From Colias croceus (lineage: Eukaryota > Arthropoda > Insecta > Lepidoptera > Pieridae), in assembly GCF_905220415.1 (NCBI RefSeq), contig NC_059556.1, positions 9,560,501 through 9,624,500 of the forward strand: a stretch of DNA of 64,000 bases. Reading direction: 5' to 3'. A model generated the notes under the pieces. It was given only the letters and a program-made list of their open reading frames with translations. It did not search any database and was not told where the DNA came from. Shown here piece after piece: positions 41,545 through 53,200 of this stretch (positions within the stretch are counted from its first letter, which is position 1; each line of letters begins with the position of its first letter). A program made the position numbers and the translations under genes.

Positions 41545-42008
41545 TTAAATATGAAAACGGTTGAGTACAAAATGTTTGTTTCTTAGGGGTAAAAATAGGA
41601 AGGTGTATTTTAATTTATCACAAATCATTTATTTTGTATAACTGTTGATTTGAGTTTTACACACCTGAGCCAAAAAACTGTTATCGTTCGATTAAGCATT
41701 TACATTCTCTTGTTTACTTATCGAATTTTTGATGGGTCAGAATTAGGATTATTTAAAACACGCGTAGTTTTCCTATTACGGTGGTAGTTATTTCCAGATT
41801 ACGGGCTCTTATGCAGTCATGGTACCGACCAAAATAATTTCTTCGAATTGGTCCTGCTGTTTCTCAGTGTGAGGGAACTAAGAAATCTTTTTATTTTGAG
41901 AGAATGGATACTTGGCAATGTCATTTTTTCTGATTTTTTGGCGCACATGCCATCAGCTTATGCCGCAGGGTTTCCGACCGCCTTGCCGCTGAATGCATTC
42001 CGCCGGCT

Positions 42009-42298
42009 GTATACAATTTCCCAGGAATTTTCCGGGCATTTCCCGGACATTTTCCGGGCATTTCCCAAACATTTCCCAGGCATTTTCCGGACATTTTCCA
42101 GGCATTTCCCAGACATTTTCGGGACATTTCCCTGGCATTTAACGGGGATTTTCAAGGCATATTCCACGCTTTTTCCGGACATTTTAACAGGCATTTCCCA
42201 GACATTCTCTGGACATTTCCCGGTCATAACCAGGCATTTTCTGGACATTTTCCAGGCATTTTCCCGATATGTTACAGGCATTTCCCAGACATTCCCAG
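42009..42298. repeat. 11-bp minisatellite, block 1
   Basis: Repeats of CATTTYCCRGR (for example CATTTTCCGGA, CATTTCCCAGA). Interrupted at 42299 by a LINE. Confidence 0.93.
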
Positions 42299-43657
42299 CC
42301 CGTGCCCAAAAAAGGCAGTCGTGCCGACCCCTCCAACTATAGGCCAATTTCAGTCACGTCCATACTCTGTAAGACTATGGAACGTGTACTGAACAGTAGG
42401 CTCCTGGCACACCTAGAAGCGAACGACCTTCTCAGTGACCGACAATACGGGTTCCGCCGAAACCGGTCCACTGGGGATCTTCTAGCGTACGCCACCTACA
42501 TCTGGAGTGAGGCCATAGAGAATCATGGGGAAGCACTTGCTGTCTCCCTTGATATCTCGAAGGCCTTCGATAGGGTCTGGCATGATAGCCTAATTGGCAA
42601 GCTTCCATCCTACGGTCTGCCTGCCGGTTTCTGCGCCTGGATCTCAGATTTTCTGAGAGACCGGTCGCTTCGAGTAGTCGTTGATGGCTGCTCGTCCGAC
42701 CAAAAGGCTATTAATGCCGGGGTCCCTCAGGGATCAGTTCTCTCCGCAACACTCTTTCTGCTACACATCAACGATCTGCTGAAACCCGGTATCTATGGGT
42801 ACGCAGACGATAGCACTGTTGTGGAGAGATATGTATCCAGCGCACGAACCGGTACGGCACAAATCCAGTCTCTACGAGAGTCGATGGTCGATCGCATGAA
42901 CTTGTCCTTACAGGCGGTCTCCGATTGGGGCGATGCCAATCTGGTCAAGTTCAACGCGACGAAGACCCAGGCGTGTCTATTCTCCGCTAAACGGAGTCCA
43001 TTCCACCTGACTCCGACTTTCCAGGGTGTGTCCGTGCCGATAACCAACCACCTCGAGCTTCTTGGCATTACCTTGACGCCTACTCTGAACTTTGGTTCGT
43101 ATATAGAATCCAAAGCCCAAGTAGCCTCTAAAAAGCTTGGCATTCTGGCGAAGGTGAGACAGTATTTCAGCCCGGGACAGCTGCTCAACCTTTATCAAGC
43201 ACAAGTCCGATCGTGCATGGAGTACTGCTCTCACCTCTGGGACGGTTCCGCCAAGTACCAGCTGGAGGCGCTTGAGGCGATAGAGAGGCGTGCCAAGAGG
43301 CTAATAAACGACGATGAGCTAGTAGGCAAAAAACTCCAGAGCCTCGCCCACCGTCGCAGAGTGGCAAGTTTATCGGTTTTTTATCGGATACACTTTGGTG
43401 AGTGCGCTGCGGAATTGCACGATTTAATTCCGCCATCCCCGTTTTTCCATCGATCGTCGAGGCGCACAGACTCTAGGCATCGCCATATGGTGGACGTTCC
43501 ATGTACCCGGACAAAGCGGTTCGGATCGATATTCTTCATCCGAACCGCGAGGGACTGGAACATGCTTCCTGAGTCTGTGTTCCCCGACGAGTACAATATG
43601 GGGGTCTTCAAGCGAAGAGTGAACGGGTACCTTCTAGGGAAGCGCGCTCCATCTTAG
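42299..43657 (+). CDS. LINE reverse transcriptase fragment, open to its stop (about 452 codons)
   Basis: Motifs in order: KKGSRADPSNYRPISVTSIL and QYGFRRNRSTGDLL (fingers), VSLDISKAFDRVWHDSLIGK (motif A), AGVPQGSVLSATLFLLHIND (motif B), YGYADDSTVV (motif C with ADD), then ELLGITLTPTLNF, the thumb CMEYCSHLWDG, and the C-terminus TARDWNMLPESVFPDEYNMG, FKRRVNGYL. The frame extends 10 codons into the minisatellite at its 5' side, an artefact of insertion. No endonuclease is present. The open frame with few changes suggests recent insertion. Jockey/CR1-like clade; not settled. Confidence 0.85.
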   Translation, partial: PVPKKGSRADPSNYRPISVTSILCKTMERVLNSRLLAHLEANDLLSDRQYGFRRNRSTGDLLAYATYIWSEAIENHGEALAVSLDISKAFDRVWHDSLIGKLPSYGLPAGFCAWISDFLRDRSLRVVVDGCSSDQKAINAGVPQGSVLSATLFLLHINDLLKPGIYGYADDSTVVERYVSSARTGTAQIQSLRESMVDRMNLSLQAVSDWGDANLVKFNATKTQACLFSAKRSPFHLTPTFQGVSVPITNHLELLGITLTPTLNFGSYIESKAQVASKKLGILAKVRQYFSPGQLLNLYQAQVRSCMEYCSHLWDGSAKYQLEALEAIERRAKRLINDDELVGKKLQSLAHRRRVASLSVFYRIHFGECAAELHDLIPPSPFFHRSSRRTDSRHRHMVDVPCTRTKRFGSIFFIRTARDWNMLPESVFPDEYNMGVFKRRVNGYLLGKRAPS

Positions 43658-43734
43658 GCCACATCTCAGCTTACCATCAGGCGAGATCGTGGTCAAGCGC
43701 TTCCCTATCGCACAATAAAAAAAAAAAAAAAAAA
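42299..43734 (+). mobile_element. 5'-truncated LINE with poly(A) tail inserted in the minisatellite
   Basis: It starts at the RT fingers, directly after a minisatellite unit, and ends in an 18-base A run (43717-43734). The minisatellite resumes at the next base. GC-rich compared with its neighbours. Confidence 0.9.
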
Positions 43735-43850
43735 CATTTCCCAGACATTTTTCGGACATTTCCCTGGCATTTTCCGGGGATTTTCCAGGCATTTTCCACG
43801 CTTTTTCCGGACATTTTCACGCATTTTTCGGATATTTTCTAGACATTTTT
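43735..43850. repeat. 11-bp minisatellite, block 2
   Basis: Contains the higher-order unit GGGGATTTTCCAGGCATTTT, CCACGCTTTTTCCGG, ACATTTTCACGCATTT, seen again in block 3. Confidence 0.92.
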
Positions 43851-44123
43851 AGTATATATAAATGTTTATTAATATATGTATAAGCCATGAGGAATGTTTA
43901 TATTTGTAGTACATAATATTATTATAATAAAATCTTTAATTTTTAATTTATTATGCACCATGTCCACCATACTCAGCATTTGTCCTAGTCGATTGGGTTG
44001 CCTGGCAGATATCGCTGTCAGCGATAAGGCCGCCCTCTGTACATTGTTAATTAAGTTATTATGTGTTTTAAATTGTCCTATATGGTGTACAATAAAGTAT
44101 TTTTCATTCATTTTTTTTTCATT
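43851..44123 (+). mobile_element. LINE 3' UTR fragment inserted in the minisatellite
   Basis: It contains CAGATATCGCTGTCAGCGAT and AAGGCCGCC, then GTACAATAAAGTATTTTTCA and a T-rich (ATTC/TTTTTTC) end. It is non-coding and 5'-truncated, with minisatellite units on both sides. Confidence 0.7.
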
Positions 44124-44578
44124 CATTTTCCAGACATTTCCCAGACATTTTCCACGCATTTCCCAGGCATTTTCCGGGAATTTCCAGGCATTTCCCAGGC
44201 ATTTCCCATGCATTTTCCACGCTTTTTCCAGACATTTTCACGCATTTTCCGGATATTTTCGAGGCATTTCCCAGGCATTTCCCGGGGATTTTCCAGGCAT
44301 TTTCCACGCTATTTCCAGACATTTGCACGCATTTTCCGGATATTTTCTAGACATTTTCCGGGCATATCCCAGGCATTGTCCGGGTATTTTCCGGATATTT
44401 TACAGGCATTTTCCGGGGATTTTCCAGGCATTTTCCACGCTTTTTCCGGACATTTTCACCCATTTTCCGGATATTTTCTAGACGTTTTCCAGACATTTCC
44501 CAGACATTTTCCACGCATTTCTCAGGCATTTTCCGGGGATTTTCCATGCATTTCCCGGATATTTTCCAGGAATTTTTC
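44124..44578. repeat. 11-bp minisatellite, block 3, with higher-order structure
   Basis: About 40 units. A larger unit of roughly eight monomers recurs (starts near 44278 and 44410), containing GGGGATTTTCCAGGCATTTT and CGCATTTTCCGGATATTTTC. Protein-coding frames here are artefacts of the 11-bp period, which closes every 33 bases. Confidence 0.93.
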
Positions 44579-46092
44579 AAAATTCAAATTCAAATTCAAA
44601 TTCAAAATTCAAATTCAAAATTCAAATTATATTTATTTGCAAGAATGTAGTTACAAATTATAGATGTTTTCATTACAATATTATGTGGCTAATACATTCT
44701 ACCCATTTATTGGGTGTGCAAATATTAAAAAAGAAAGTTGATTAGTTTAATTATTTAAATGTACACACAATTCAATTTTCACAATTACGCGAACGCACTA
44801 CGATTTACACGATTATATCACTACACACTTCACTTATCACACACAATTCAGTTTACACTACTTCAAAGTCATAAATTCTTCAATGTCATAAAATTGTTTT
44901 ACCATTAACCAGTTCGTCAGTTTATTTTTGAAAAGATTTACTGGTAGTTCCTTGAAATTGTCCGGTATTTTATTATATATTTTAATAGCCATAAATGTTA
45001 CACTGTTTTTAGCTTTGTTGATTCTACACGTTGGGAAATGTAATTTGTTTTGGTATCTTGTCAACATATGCGAATTTACTTCTCCTTTCTTCTTAAAGTA
45101 TTCCGGGTGATATTTTACAAATAAACATACTTCTCTTATGTACATGCAAGTTAAAGTAAGGATCCGTAATTTACTAAACAGAGGTCTACAACTGTCTCTT
45201 TGGTTCAAACCGCACAGAGCTCTGATACATTTTTTTTGTGAGACAAATACCTTCCGCACATCACAAGATTGTCCCCAAAGAATGATTCCATATGAAAGTA
45301 CAGAGGAAACGTAGGCATGATAAGCATTTATTGCTGCATTCATAGAAACAGTATCTCTTAGACGCCGTAATACGTAAACGAAACGATTAATTCTGTCACA
45401 AACGTAATCAATGTGTTTGTTCCATTTTAGAAATTCATCCAACAAAACACCAAAGAATTTAATTATGATGATCTACTTGTTCTATTACTTGGTTATCACA
45501 CGTTATATTTAGGTTTATTTTGGAGCAATTCTTAGTATAAAATTGAATTATTTTTGTTTTTAATAAGTTAATTTTAAGATTGTTGTCTTCTAACCATTTT
45601 ACAATATTTTTAACTGCTTCATTTATATCTCTCTCGTACGTTTCCTTTTCAGTACATTTAACAATTAAGGTAGTGTCGTCTGCGAATAAAACTGATTTGT
45701 GTTTCACTGATTTCGGTAGGTCATTAATATACAAGAGAAATAAAAACGGGCCGAGCACACTTCCTTGTGGTACACCTGATCTATTAGTTTTTTTTACTGA
45801 TCTATATACGTTTCTTGATTGATTTACTATTTGTTGTACTTCCACATACTGATCTCTATCCTTTAAATAACTAGCAATCCATTCTTTGGCAATTCCTCTT
45901 ATACCATATTTATCTAACTTAAGCAAGAGTAATTCATGGTCTACAAAATCAAATGCCTTGCTCATATCTAAAAATATAGCGCTTACGGGTTTTTTTTCGA
46001 TGAAGGCTTGAATTATTTCTTTCACCATATCAAAGCATGCTAATGAAGTGGAACTATTTTTCCTAAATCCAAACTGTTCTTTACATAAGATC
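44579..46092 (-). mobile_element. 5'-truncated LINE with (TTTGAA)n tail inserted in the minisatellite
   Basis: The 3' tail of ATTCAA/TTTGAA hexamers is at 44579-44628, the 3' UTR at 44629-44857, and coding remnants up to 46092, where the minisatellite resumes. The same 3' UTR occurs alone at 38385-38507. Confidence 0.88.
44858..46092 (-). pseudogene. LINE reverse transcriptase, one frameshift
   Basis: Frame 46092-45459 begins ILCKEQFGFRKNSSTSLA (finger), then SAIFLDMSKAFDFVDHELLL (motif A), SGVPQGSVLGPFLFLLYIND (motif B) and VLFADDTTLIV (motif C with ADD). A frame change at about 45450 leads into 45445-44858: DEFLKWNKHIDYVCDRINRF, SSVLSYGIILWG and the C-terminus IYNKIPDNFKELPVNLFKN. It has lost the endonuclease and is not functional. 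Confidence 0.88.
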
Positions 46093-46181
46093 TTCGGGCA
46101 TGTTCCGGGCATTTCCCGGGCATTTCCATGCATTCTCCAGGGCAATTGCATAGCACTTGCATGGTACTTGCATGGCATTTG
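46093..46181. repeat. 11-bp minisatellite, block 4, grading into GCATGGCATTTGCA-type repeats
   Basis: The first half has CATTTCCCGGG units; the right half changes to ACTTGCATGGTACTTGCATG. Confidence 0.85.
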
Positions 46182-46527
46182 CATCGCATGAAATCACGAC
46201 GTTGAATAGATTCAAAGTTTTTATTTGCTGAAAGTATGCATAGCGCATTGAAGGCACTGAGGCAGATCAGATAATAGAAACACGGTTACGAGAGAAACGA
46301 TACAGTGAACACTTTTATCAACCGGATCCACTTCATATTTAGTGCGATTATAAGGAGATATTATTTCCGGTTTCAATTTACTGGCTGCTTCTCTCCATAA
46401 CCATGCCTCGATCAGTCTCATTCGTCTGTTGTGCATATTTATCTAAATAACTCTGTTTTTACTTGCAAATATAATAAATACACTATTAAATTAAAAAAAT
46501 GTGTGCGTGTACTAGTGCACACACAGT
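46182..46527. other. Non-coding, nothing recognised
   Basis: AT-rich sequence between the minisatellite and a small MITE. Confidence 0.4.
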
Positions 46528-46707
46528 AGTGAAACTTCTTTATGACCTTATTTTTCAAAAAGTAATTTACTTTATGCAACTTTACAGAAATACGTCGAAT
46601 CACTCGTGTTAGGGATAAGAAAAAGATGGCGCGTAACGGAAAAATGTCACGCGTAACGAAAAATGTTACACTAAATTTTTTTCCAACCCCCATAAAGAAG
46701 TTTCACT
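46528..46707. mobile_element. 180-bp MITE
   Basis: Ends AGTGAAACTTCTTTATG and, inverted, CATAAAGAAGTTTCACT. Similar but diverged AAGTGAAACTTTTATT/AAGTTTCACTT ends lie at 11133-11239. No clear target duplication. Confidence 0.65.
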
Positions 46708-47020
46708 TCAATAATAATTTATAAGTCTGTAACATTATTTTTAAAATCACAATATAATATTTGTAAAAAATAAATGAAACAGTCACAAAAAAAAAACAAA
46801 CATAATTGGTCACGCGGCATGCGTACGTAGATCGAGAATTTTGCGGAGCTCCTGTTGCACAACCACGCGCACCCGACTCTCCGCGCTGCACTGAGTGCAT
46901 GCGACAATTATTCAACTTGGAGTACAAGAAGGATGAAATAACTGGAGCTATTAGATTTTTAGAAATTTACAATTTTGTATCACTGGATTACACTTGTAGA
47001 CCACGCGACTACTGTAGGTA

Positions 47021-47510
47021 GAGCCATTTTAATAGGCAACATTTGAAAGTTCAACAAAATTCAACAACGTAACCTAGTAACGACGACATAGAATAACATG
47101 ATATTTCGTTTTGTTAGAACTGCACATTTGCTTAACTTTTTTCAATTATGATTACATATTTATAATTATAATGACCGATACAAGTAATTTTAAGATTTCA
47201 TTTTACTGATAAACCATACTAAACATAATAAACAATTTCTGAATTGAAGAACTGACGTCGCTACAATTTTGTGTCAATAAACCTTTTTTCTTTTTAAATA
47301 CCAGAGACGTTACTCTAAAAATCGAAATCTGACATCTAGAATCGAATGCATTGATTACTTGTGAATAAAAATCATCATAAATTAATAAAGTCGATTGATA
47401 AATGTTTCAAATCCGTATCGATTAATACACTTTAATCGATGTTTTTAAGCAGGTTACCTCTCTTCGAAGATAAAATTGATAGACGTCAAATGTTGCCTAT
47501 TAAATTGGCT
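47021..47510. mobile_element. 490-bp MITE
   Basis: GAGCCATTTTAATAGGCAAC then ATTTGA at 47021-47046, answered by the inverse at 47485-47510 with one mismatch. The interior is AT-rich. Target duplication unclear. Confidence 0.7.
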
Positions 47511-48159
47511 CGACTATATATACATATACAGGGTGTAATCGTTAAGTGTGCACAAGCGATTATTCCGTAACTATTAGAGATATCAACTTTAAACTGATAT
47601 CGAAAGTACATAACGTAATGAGTAAAATGGCCATAATAATTTTTTAAAAATAAAACAAGAAATATCTTTATCGATATCTATAGATAGATATAGATATATA
47701 TCGATAATACTCTTTTGACTTTCATTTAATTTTTAATTTATTATGTTTTTATTGGCGCAACTTATTAATATTGTGCTTATTTTTTGGATATTAATCTGAA
47801 CTCCTCTTAAACTGGCGGTGATGGGTGCGTTTACGTTAATAAATATTATTTGTATGGAACTTCAATGAATATCATTTCTGACCCTCCGTATTAGGAGCCG
47901 TCTACCGCAGTAATAGGTTCTGACCAAAATCATACCTTCGTTTTAGGGAAAATCGACCTACTGACGACCATTTAAATATTTTTTTAAAATAAGAAATATC
48001 ATGAAAATATACATAGACTCAACAGCAATACAAAATTTAAGTTCTGCTTTTAACGATAAAGTGGTTTGGCACCTTTAGAAAGACTTACAAATGCTTATTA
48101 GTAATGCTTTGTTAGTTACTTTTACTACCTACCTCCGTATTAGGTGCTTTTACCTTAGT

Positions 48160-49976
48160 GAACTGTGTGTTTCTTTTAAAAAATCTATCTATAAAATGCA
48201 GTTCCATCAAACGAAGTATAAATAATACAGCCAGTAGCGTCAGTAGAGTTTCATTTTGAAACAAATTTAAATCAAAAATTTTGAGTGACAAAGTCAAAAC
48301 AAAATGTCTTCACTTTCATAGAAAATAGAAAATAGTAAATAGTATTAATTTTTGATCCAATTTTATCATAATACGTTATTTACATGATTCATTCGTATGT
48401 ATATTTTGATCTTTATTACTATCTACAATACATATATCTCATCTTTCTTTATGTAGCTATATTATTTCTAGCCATCGCAATTCGGAGATGAGTGTTCTCC
48501 AAAAGTCATTATTACAAAATATACCACGTGTGGCTGACACGGCTGTTCTCTCGAGGGTAAAGAAGCCGGTGTACGTCGCGCCGCGCGGGCCTCGCGTGAT
48601 CGCAACCGAATCCTTCAAACCACGCCTCCCTCGGGCTAACACCAAGATGTCACATAGAAGATGCTATGTTGGTTGTATGGCAAAACTCATTGACTCTTTT
48701 CTTACTAATTACTCGTAAATTTGATGAGTTTTAATAAGTGTACGTTGTGTTCGAGTTATAATGAGTGAAACGTATTTTGTATTGAAATCAAAATGAGAAG
48801 CCATAGCATAGTAGACGTAGAAGCCATGTAATACAAAAATGATATTTCATCATGTAATACATTTTAAGGGATTTTTAGGAAAAGCAATAAAAAACGATGA
48901 TAACTAGTAACTATTCATTTATTTTACACACAATTTCCGCTATAATACATATTTACAAACGTAAAACGAATCGAGAATGTCACATTATAAAAAGCTTGAG
49001 CAAGACGGCGCCGCCGTCCCCAGACCTACTTACGCTAACCTTACGCTAACGAGACGCCGCCGCCCGCCGCCTCTCCGCCTAAGTGCCCACGGGAACTCGA
49101 TCACAGTCCGCCCTACGTCACATAGCACTGGAAACCATTTGCGATTGTCTATCCCCAATTCTGCTTTCAATTTTAGCGTACCTCATTTTGTATTAACACT
49201 AAAACGTCAGCGTTTGTTCTATGTATTTTTCTTTTGTAATACATATCACAATTATTTTGTTTTATGGGCACATTATTTTAGATGCGTATTTGAAGATGTT
49301 CAGGGTTGGTATCACCATTTATTATTTACAATCATGTAGTGCGCTACGAGTAGCCTAGCCTCTCAATAAATATAGGTCACAACCTAAACAACTTTCACTG
49401 ATAAATTTATATCTAAATAATTTGCAGTGCTTTTGTAACCTCACTATTTAAATATCCAGCTAAACTCGCTTTTCAATAACATAAAATTATATAAATAGCA
49501 ACTGGGAAACCGGTGTCGGAGCTTAACTAAATAGAACTTGGTATTCCGTTATGCAATGCAAGCTAGCTTAACACCGCGCCACCGAAACATACATAACTTA
49601 AATAACATAAACAAAAGCATAAATGCACACCCGGAGTACAAGTTCTACGAAGTCCTATTTAACAAAAACATGAAAAGTCGAGAAGCTGGATTTGATTTCT
49701 CGTGTTCAGTCAAGCTTTGGAGAACGCGTCGCGGCAGCTCTCAGCCGGCCTTACGTTGATCAGATATCGAGCCGAATAGAGGCAATATAAAAGTATAAAA
49801 ACGTTCACTTCGAAGAGAAGTTCGATTGATAATTTACAAGTGTTGTAGTATCACAGCACACTGATAACTTATCTAGGAATGGGAAATATCTCTTAAATAG
49901 TATCTATCCGTTGGCAATCTATTCGAGTGGAGATCTGATCATGTTGCCGCCCAATTTGTTCTAAAGGCGAGCGAAT
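48160..49976 (-). other. Region 3' of the secreted-protein gene; partly its 3' UTR
   Basis: GC-rich patches lie at 48540-48640 and 48995-49115. A 76-codon + frame (48488-48718) and a 62-codon - frame (48645-48457, containing GATYTGFFTLERTA) overlap; neither is recognised. - strand AATAAA hexamers occur near 48920, so a 3' UTR of about 1 kb is possible. Confidence 0.4.
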
Positions 49977-50207
49977 TTAAATGATGGAGGTGATCAATCG
50001 CGCCTTGAAGTTGACTATCCTCTCGGAGGTCTGGGCGATGCGGAGGATGAGGTCCTGGATGAGGTTTGCGATGCCGCGGTTGGCAATAATGAACAGTCTG
50101 GTGATGGGGCCGGGCACGCCCTCTGTGAGGTTGTCGCCCTTGCCCTCCTCGCCCTCGGCGGCCGCGTCTCCGCCTGACGACGCGCCGGACGACGAGCCCG
50201 CTACCAG
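49977..50207 (-). CDS. Secreted proprotein exon 7 (terminal)
   Basis: 76 residues, LVAGSSSGASSGGDAAAEGE, then GPITRLFIIANRGIANLIQD to ARLITSII and TAA. Acceptor atggcgttccag. An ATG inside the preceding intron (50219) opens the same frame but is not needed. Confidence 0.87.
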   Translation of the reverse strand: MVAGSSSGASSGGDAAAEGEEGKGDNLTEGVPGPITRLFIIANRGIANLIQDLILRIAQTSERIVNFKARLITSII

Positions 50208-53200
50208 CTGGAACGCCATGCTTTACATTAGTTTCTTGTTCAATATTCAGTTATCTCTTACAAACACTACTGCTTTACACATCTGTAGAATTAAAGTAAA
50301 AAATTGAGAGTTAATCAAGTTCACTTAGTTAATTTTTTTTACAAATTTTTACTTCAGTAATGCAGTAATTTTACCTATTTACATTGTTATTATAATAATT
50401 TACATACTTACTAATTAACATCTACATATTTTTACAACACTTACCTCAAAATTAAAAGTACTATTATACTACATCTACGTCTATTACTACACATAACTTA
50501 GAAAATCTACAAGAGTAGAATATTAGTAAGGAAAGAAGAAAAGGTTAGTTGAAATGTCTAACTACAGCCGACTACTACACCTAATCGACTCAACAGCAAT
50601 ACAACTTGCAACCACTCCCAACCACTACATTGTGTTCGTGTTTCTAGTAATTTCTATGTATGTGCCTGTGTGATGATCTATATTCATAATATTTAGAGTA
50701 AAATTGACTGTTCATCGTGATATTGTCATATTTGAACTGGTAATACGTTCATTCATATACAAATATTAATTGAAGTCACGGTGTTTAGTTATTGCATTAA
50801 CCTCGAACGAGTTTGTTACTAGTTGAGCGACAGGCAATTCCACTCTAAAGAGAGTTGTATCTGTGTGTACTTGTGGGTCGTTAGGGTCCAGAGTGGCGGA
50901 ATGCGAGGCAGTGAGGCCGACGTTGAGGGAGTCGGTGCCCGCGAACAGACGAAAGGCCGTTCCCGCCGCGCGAGCTACCATTTCTGCGGGACGCTGCAAC
51001 ATCATCTCACATTCGCACACAAACCAACTTACGGACCGCTGCCGTCTAGAATCCTTTGTGTCATATTATATTGAACCGGAAAACAGTTCTTTATGAAAAG
51101 TTAAAAACGCTGGTCAGATAAAACATCGTGCCTTAATGAAGACCTTACATGATCTTGATCAGAATTGAGCCTCACCATTCCAATGCTATACCTACATAAA
51201 AAATGACATCTACTGGACATATAAAAAATTTGATGATGTTTTAAAATGAATAAGACAAAATCTGGAACACACGATAATATTATCTGGTAATTCCTTGCAT
51301 AAATGTTTGCTTATTGCCTTATACCCTTACGATAGGATGTTCAAAAAGGAATGTAATGGGAGTAAGAAGAAAAAAGATTACAGAGATAGATTGAAGATAT
51401 GTGAAGGAGGTAAGCGGTTAATTGGGTTAAATACATACTCTGACGACGTCAAAGAGGAAGTTGCCTGAACCTCCGCCGGATGAGCTTCCGCCTCCGAAGC
51501 TTAAGAACCTGAAAATTTATAAGGAAAAGTTTTTAGTTTAAAATGCAAAAAGTGTACTCGCTATAGTTTAAAATTTATGTAATCTATTACAATTTTTTGA
51601 ACAAATTAAAGTAACGAACCCACCCATTACAAAGTGTTTAGACAAAACTTTTTCCTCAGGTTATATTGTATTTAAATCGAACACATTGATATCGCCTACG
51701 GAATGAAAACTAACGAAACGACTAGCATTGGAATAAAACATTACAGTAAATTATAGTTTATTGTTAGGTAATACGACTATGTAGCGCTTTGAATGTTACA
51801 ATAGAAGTTACGTGAACGAAATGAGCGTTTGTACAGCCACAGGCGAATAAAGAAATAATCAATCGTGCGAATTGAAAAGTTTGCAAAAAGACAAGTAACG
51901 TTCTCGCTCTCAGAGTATTGTTCATTTAACTGTTGCGAGATCAGTGACATGTCTAACGTTCACGTGAATTGAATTATTATCATACTCAGAGCAACTCTCG
52001 ATGTCACGCGCGGGTTGATAACATTTTAACCTCCCTCTCTTTAGTCCCCATTTTCAAAGAAATTCCGCTTTGGTTAGGTTACATTGTCCTTGAAAAAAAT
52101 CATCAATAACATCGCCCAGAGAACGGTTGATACCGTATCATAAGTATGGCACAGGATAACTATATTAAGTTTACCTCTTGTTTCTATTTTCTTCGCTGTC
52201 GTCAGCGTCGTCGAGCGTTATTTCATCGATAGAAGCAGAGTTGGTCTGCGCGGCGGTCTGCTGGTCCTCGCTGGCGGCCGCCTGGTTGTCGCCGAAGGCC
52301 ACGCGCACCTCCGCCTGCTGCGACTCCGCTCCGGACAGCAGCTGGTTGTCTTCGGCGAGCGCGTTCTGAAACACAAAGCTCGATCACTGCGGGAAAGGAT
52401 TGCGCGGCAATGATGGTTAGGTTATGTGGAGATGGGGTGACGTGACACGTGCGGTCTGCGCGCGCGCTGCCGTCTTGGGGCAGGCTGATGGAGCGATGAT
52501 GCGGCGCTCATGAGCGATAATGCTGCGCTCATACCGGCAGGAAGAATAGCGCACGCTTGCGTCTGTTGGGTGCGGACGTGGTGGTGGTGGAGGGGGAGTC
52601 CTCGTCCTCGTCCTCGTCCTCGTCGTCGTCCTCTATCTCGACGGTGCCGCCGCCGCCGTTAGTGTTGCCGCCGCCGTTACGGTTTCCTAGGAAGGCGCGC
52701 AGGAAGATGGGCCCGAATATTTTGAGCACCATGCTCGTTATCTGCTGTACCTTCTGTTCGATAATCTAGAACATACACCGCCCTTGGCGTACCATTACTG
52801 ATATTCTAATACTTTGCACTCACATTTTGTTGATCTCGCTTTATTTGCTTTCAATTCAAGCTAAAATATCAACGATAAATTCTATGCATTGTTAGACTCC
52901 TGTATAATTATTAAAGTAGGTAATTATCAAAATGTTTTTGCAAAGTATAGATTAAAACCACACTGAAATATTTTAATGCATTATTTGTTTTGCAACAATA
53001 AAAATTATTTTCCCCTTTTCTAAATATTAGGAACAGCTCTATAAATAATGGAGGATAACTCAAATTACAGTTTCAAATATTTGAATACACGCACAATAAA
53101 ATGAAATACTTCAGTGTGTTTATCCGTCACATAAAAACATACTTATTAATTCAATAGCTCATTCAAGGTCCACATTAAACATATAGTATATTAAATTACA

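Larger units (their letters stand above)
39147..48159. mobile_element. Possible 9-kb nested element with 31-bp TIRs and subterminal repeats
   Basis: ACTAAGGTAAAAGCACCTAA followed by TACGGCGGTAG at 39147-39177 is inverted at 48129-48159 with one mismatch. Variants of CCTAWTACGGYGGTA recur near both ends (39202, 39822 inverted, 39853, 41774; 47887 and 47901 inverted). Between them lie a family C MITE, a piggyBac relic, a minisatellite with three LINEs and two small MITEs. No transposase of its own was found, and the flanks show no clear target duplication. Two solo ends of a repeat family are the alternative. Confidence 0.45.

Noticed and set aside
43762..44545. GGGGATTTTCC units matching an NF-kB/Dorsal-type site
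   Set aside because: The match follows from the repeat consensus; nothing links it to a nearby gene.
42009..44580. Frames through the minisatellite and a CRISPR-like look of regular repeats
   Set aside because: An 11-bp tandem unit without spacers is not a CRISPR array, and the frames arise because the period closes every 33 bases. The genome is eukaryotic.
48457..48718. Overlapping frames on both strands in a GC-rich patch
   Set aside because: Neither has a recognisable domain or splice signals; left as unknown within the 3' region of the secreted-protein gene.
50766..50870. Extension of secreted-protein exon 6 past its donor
   Set aside because: The frame is open for 35 codons, but the GTACAC donor joins exon 7 in exact phase and the extension ends in AT-rich sequence.
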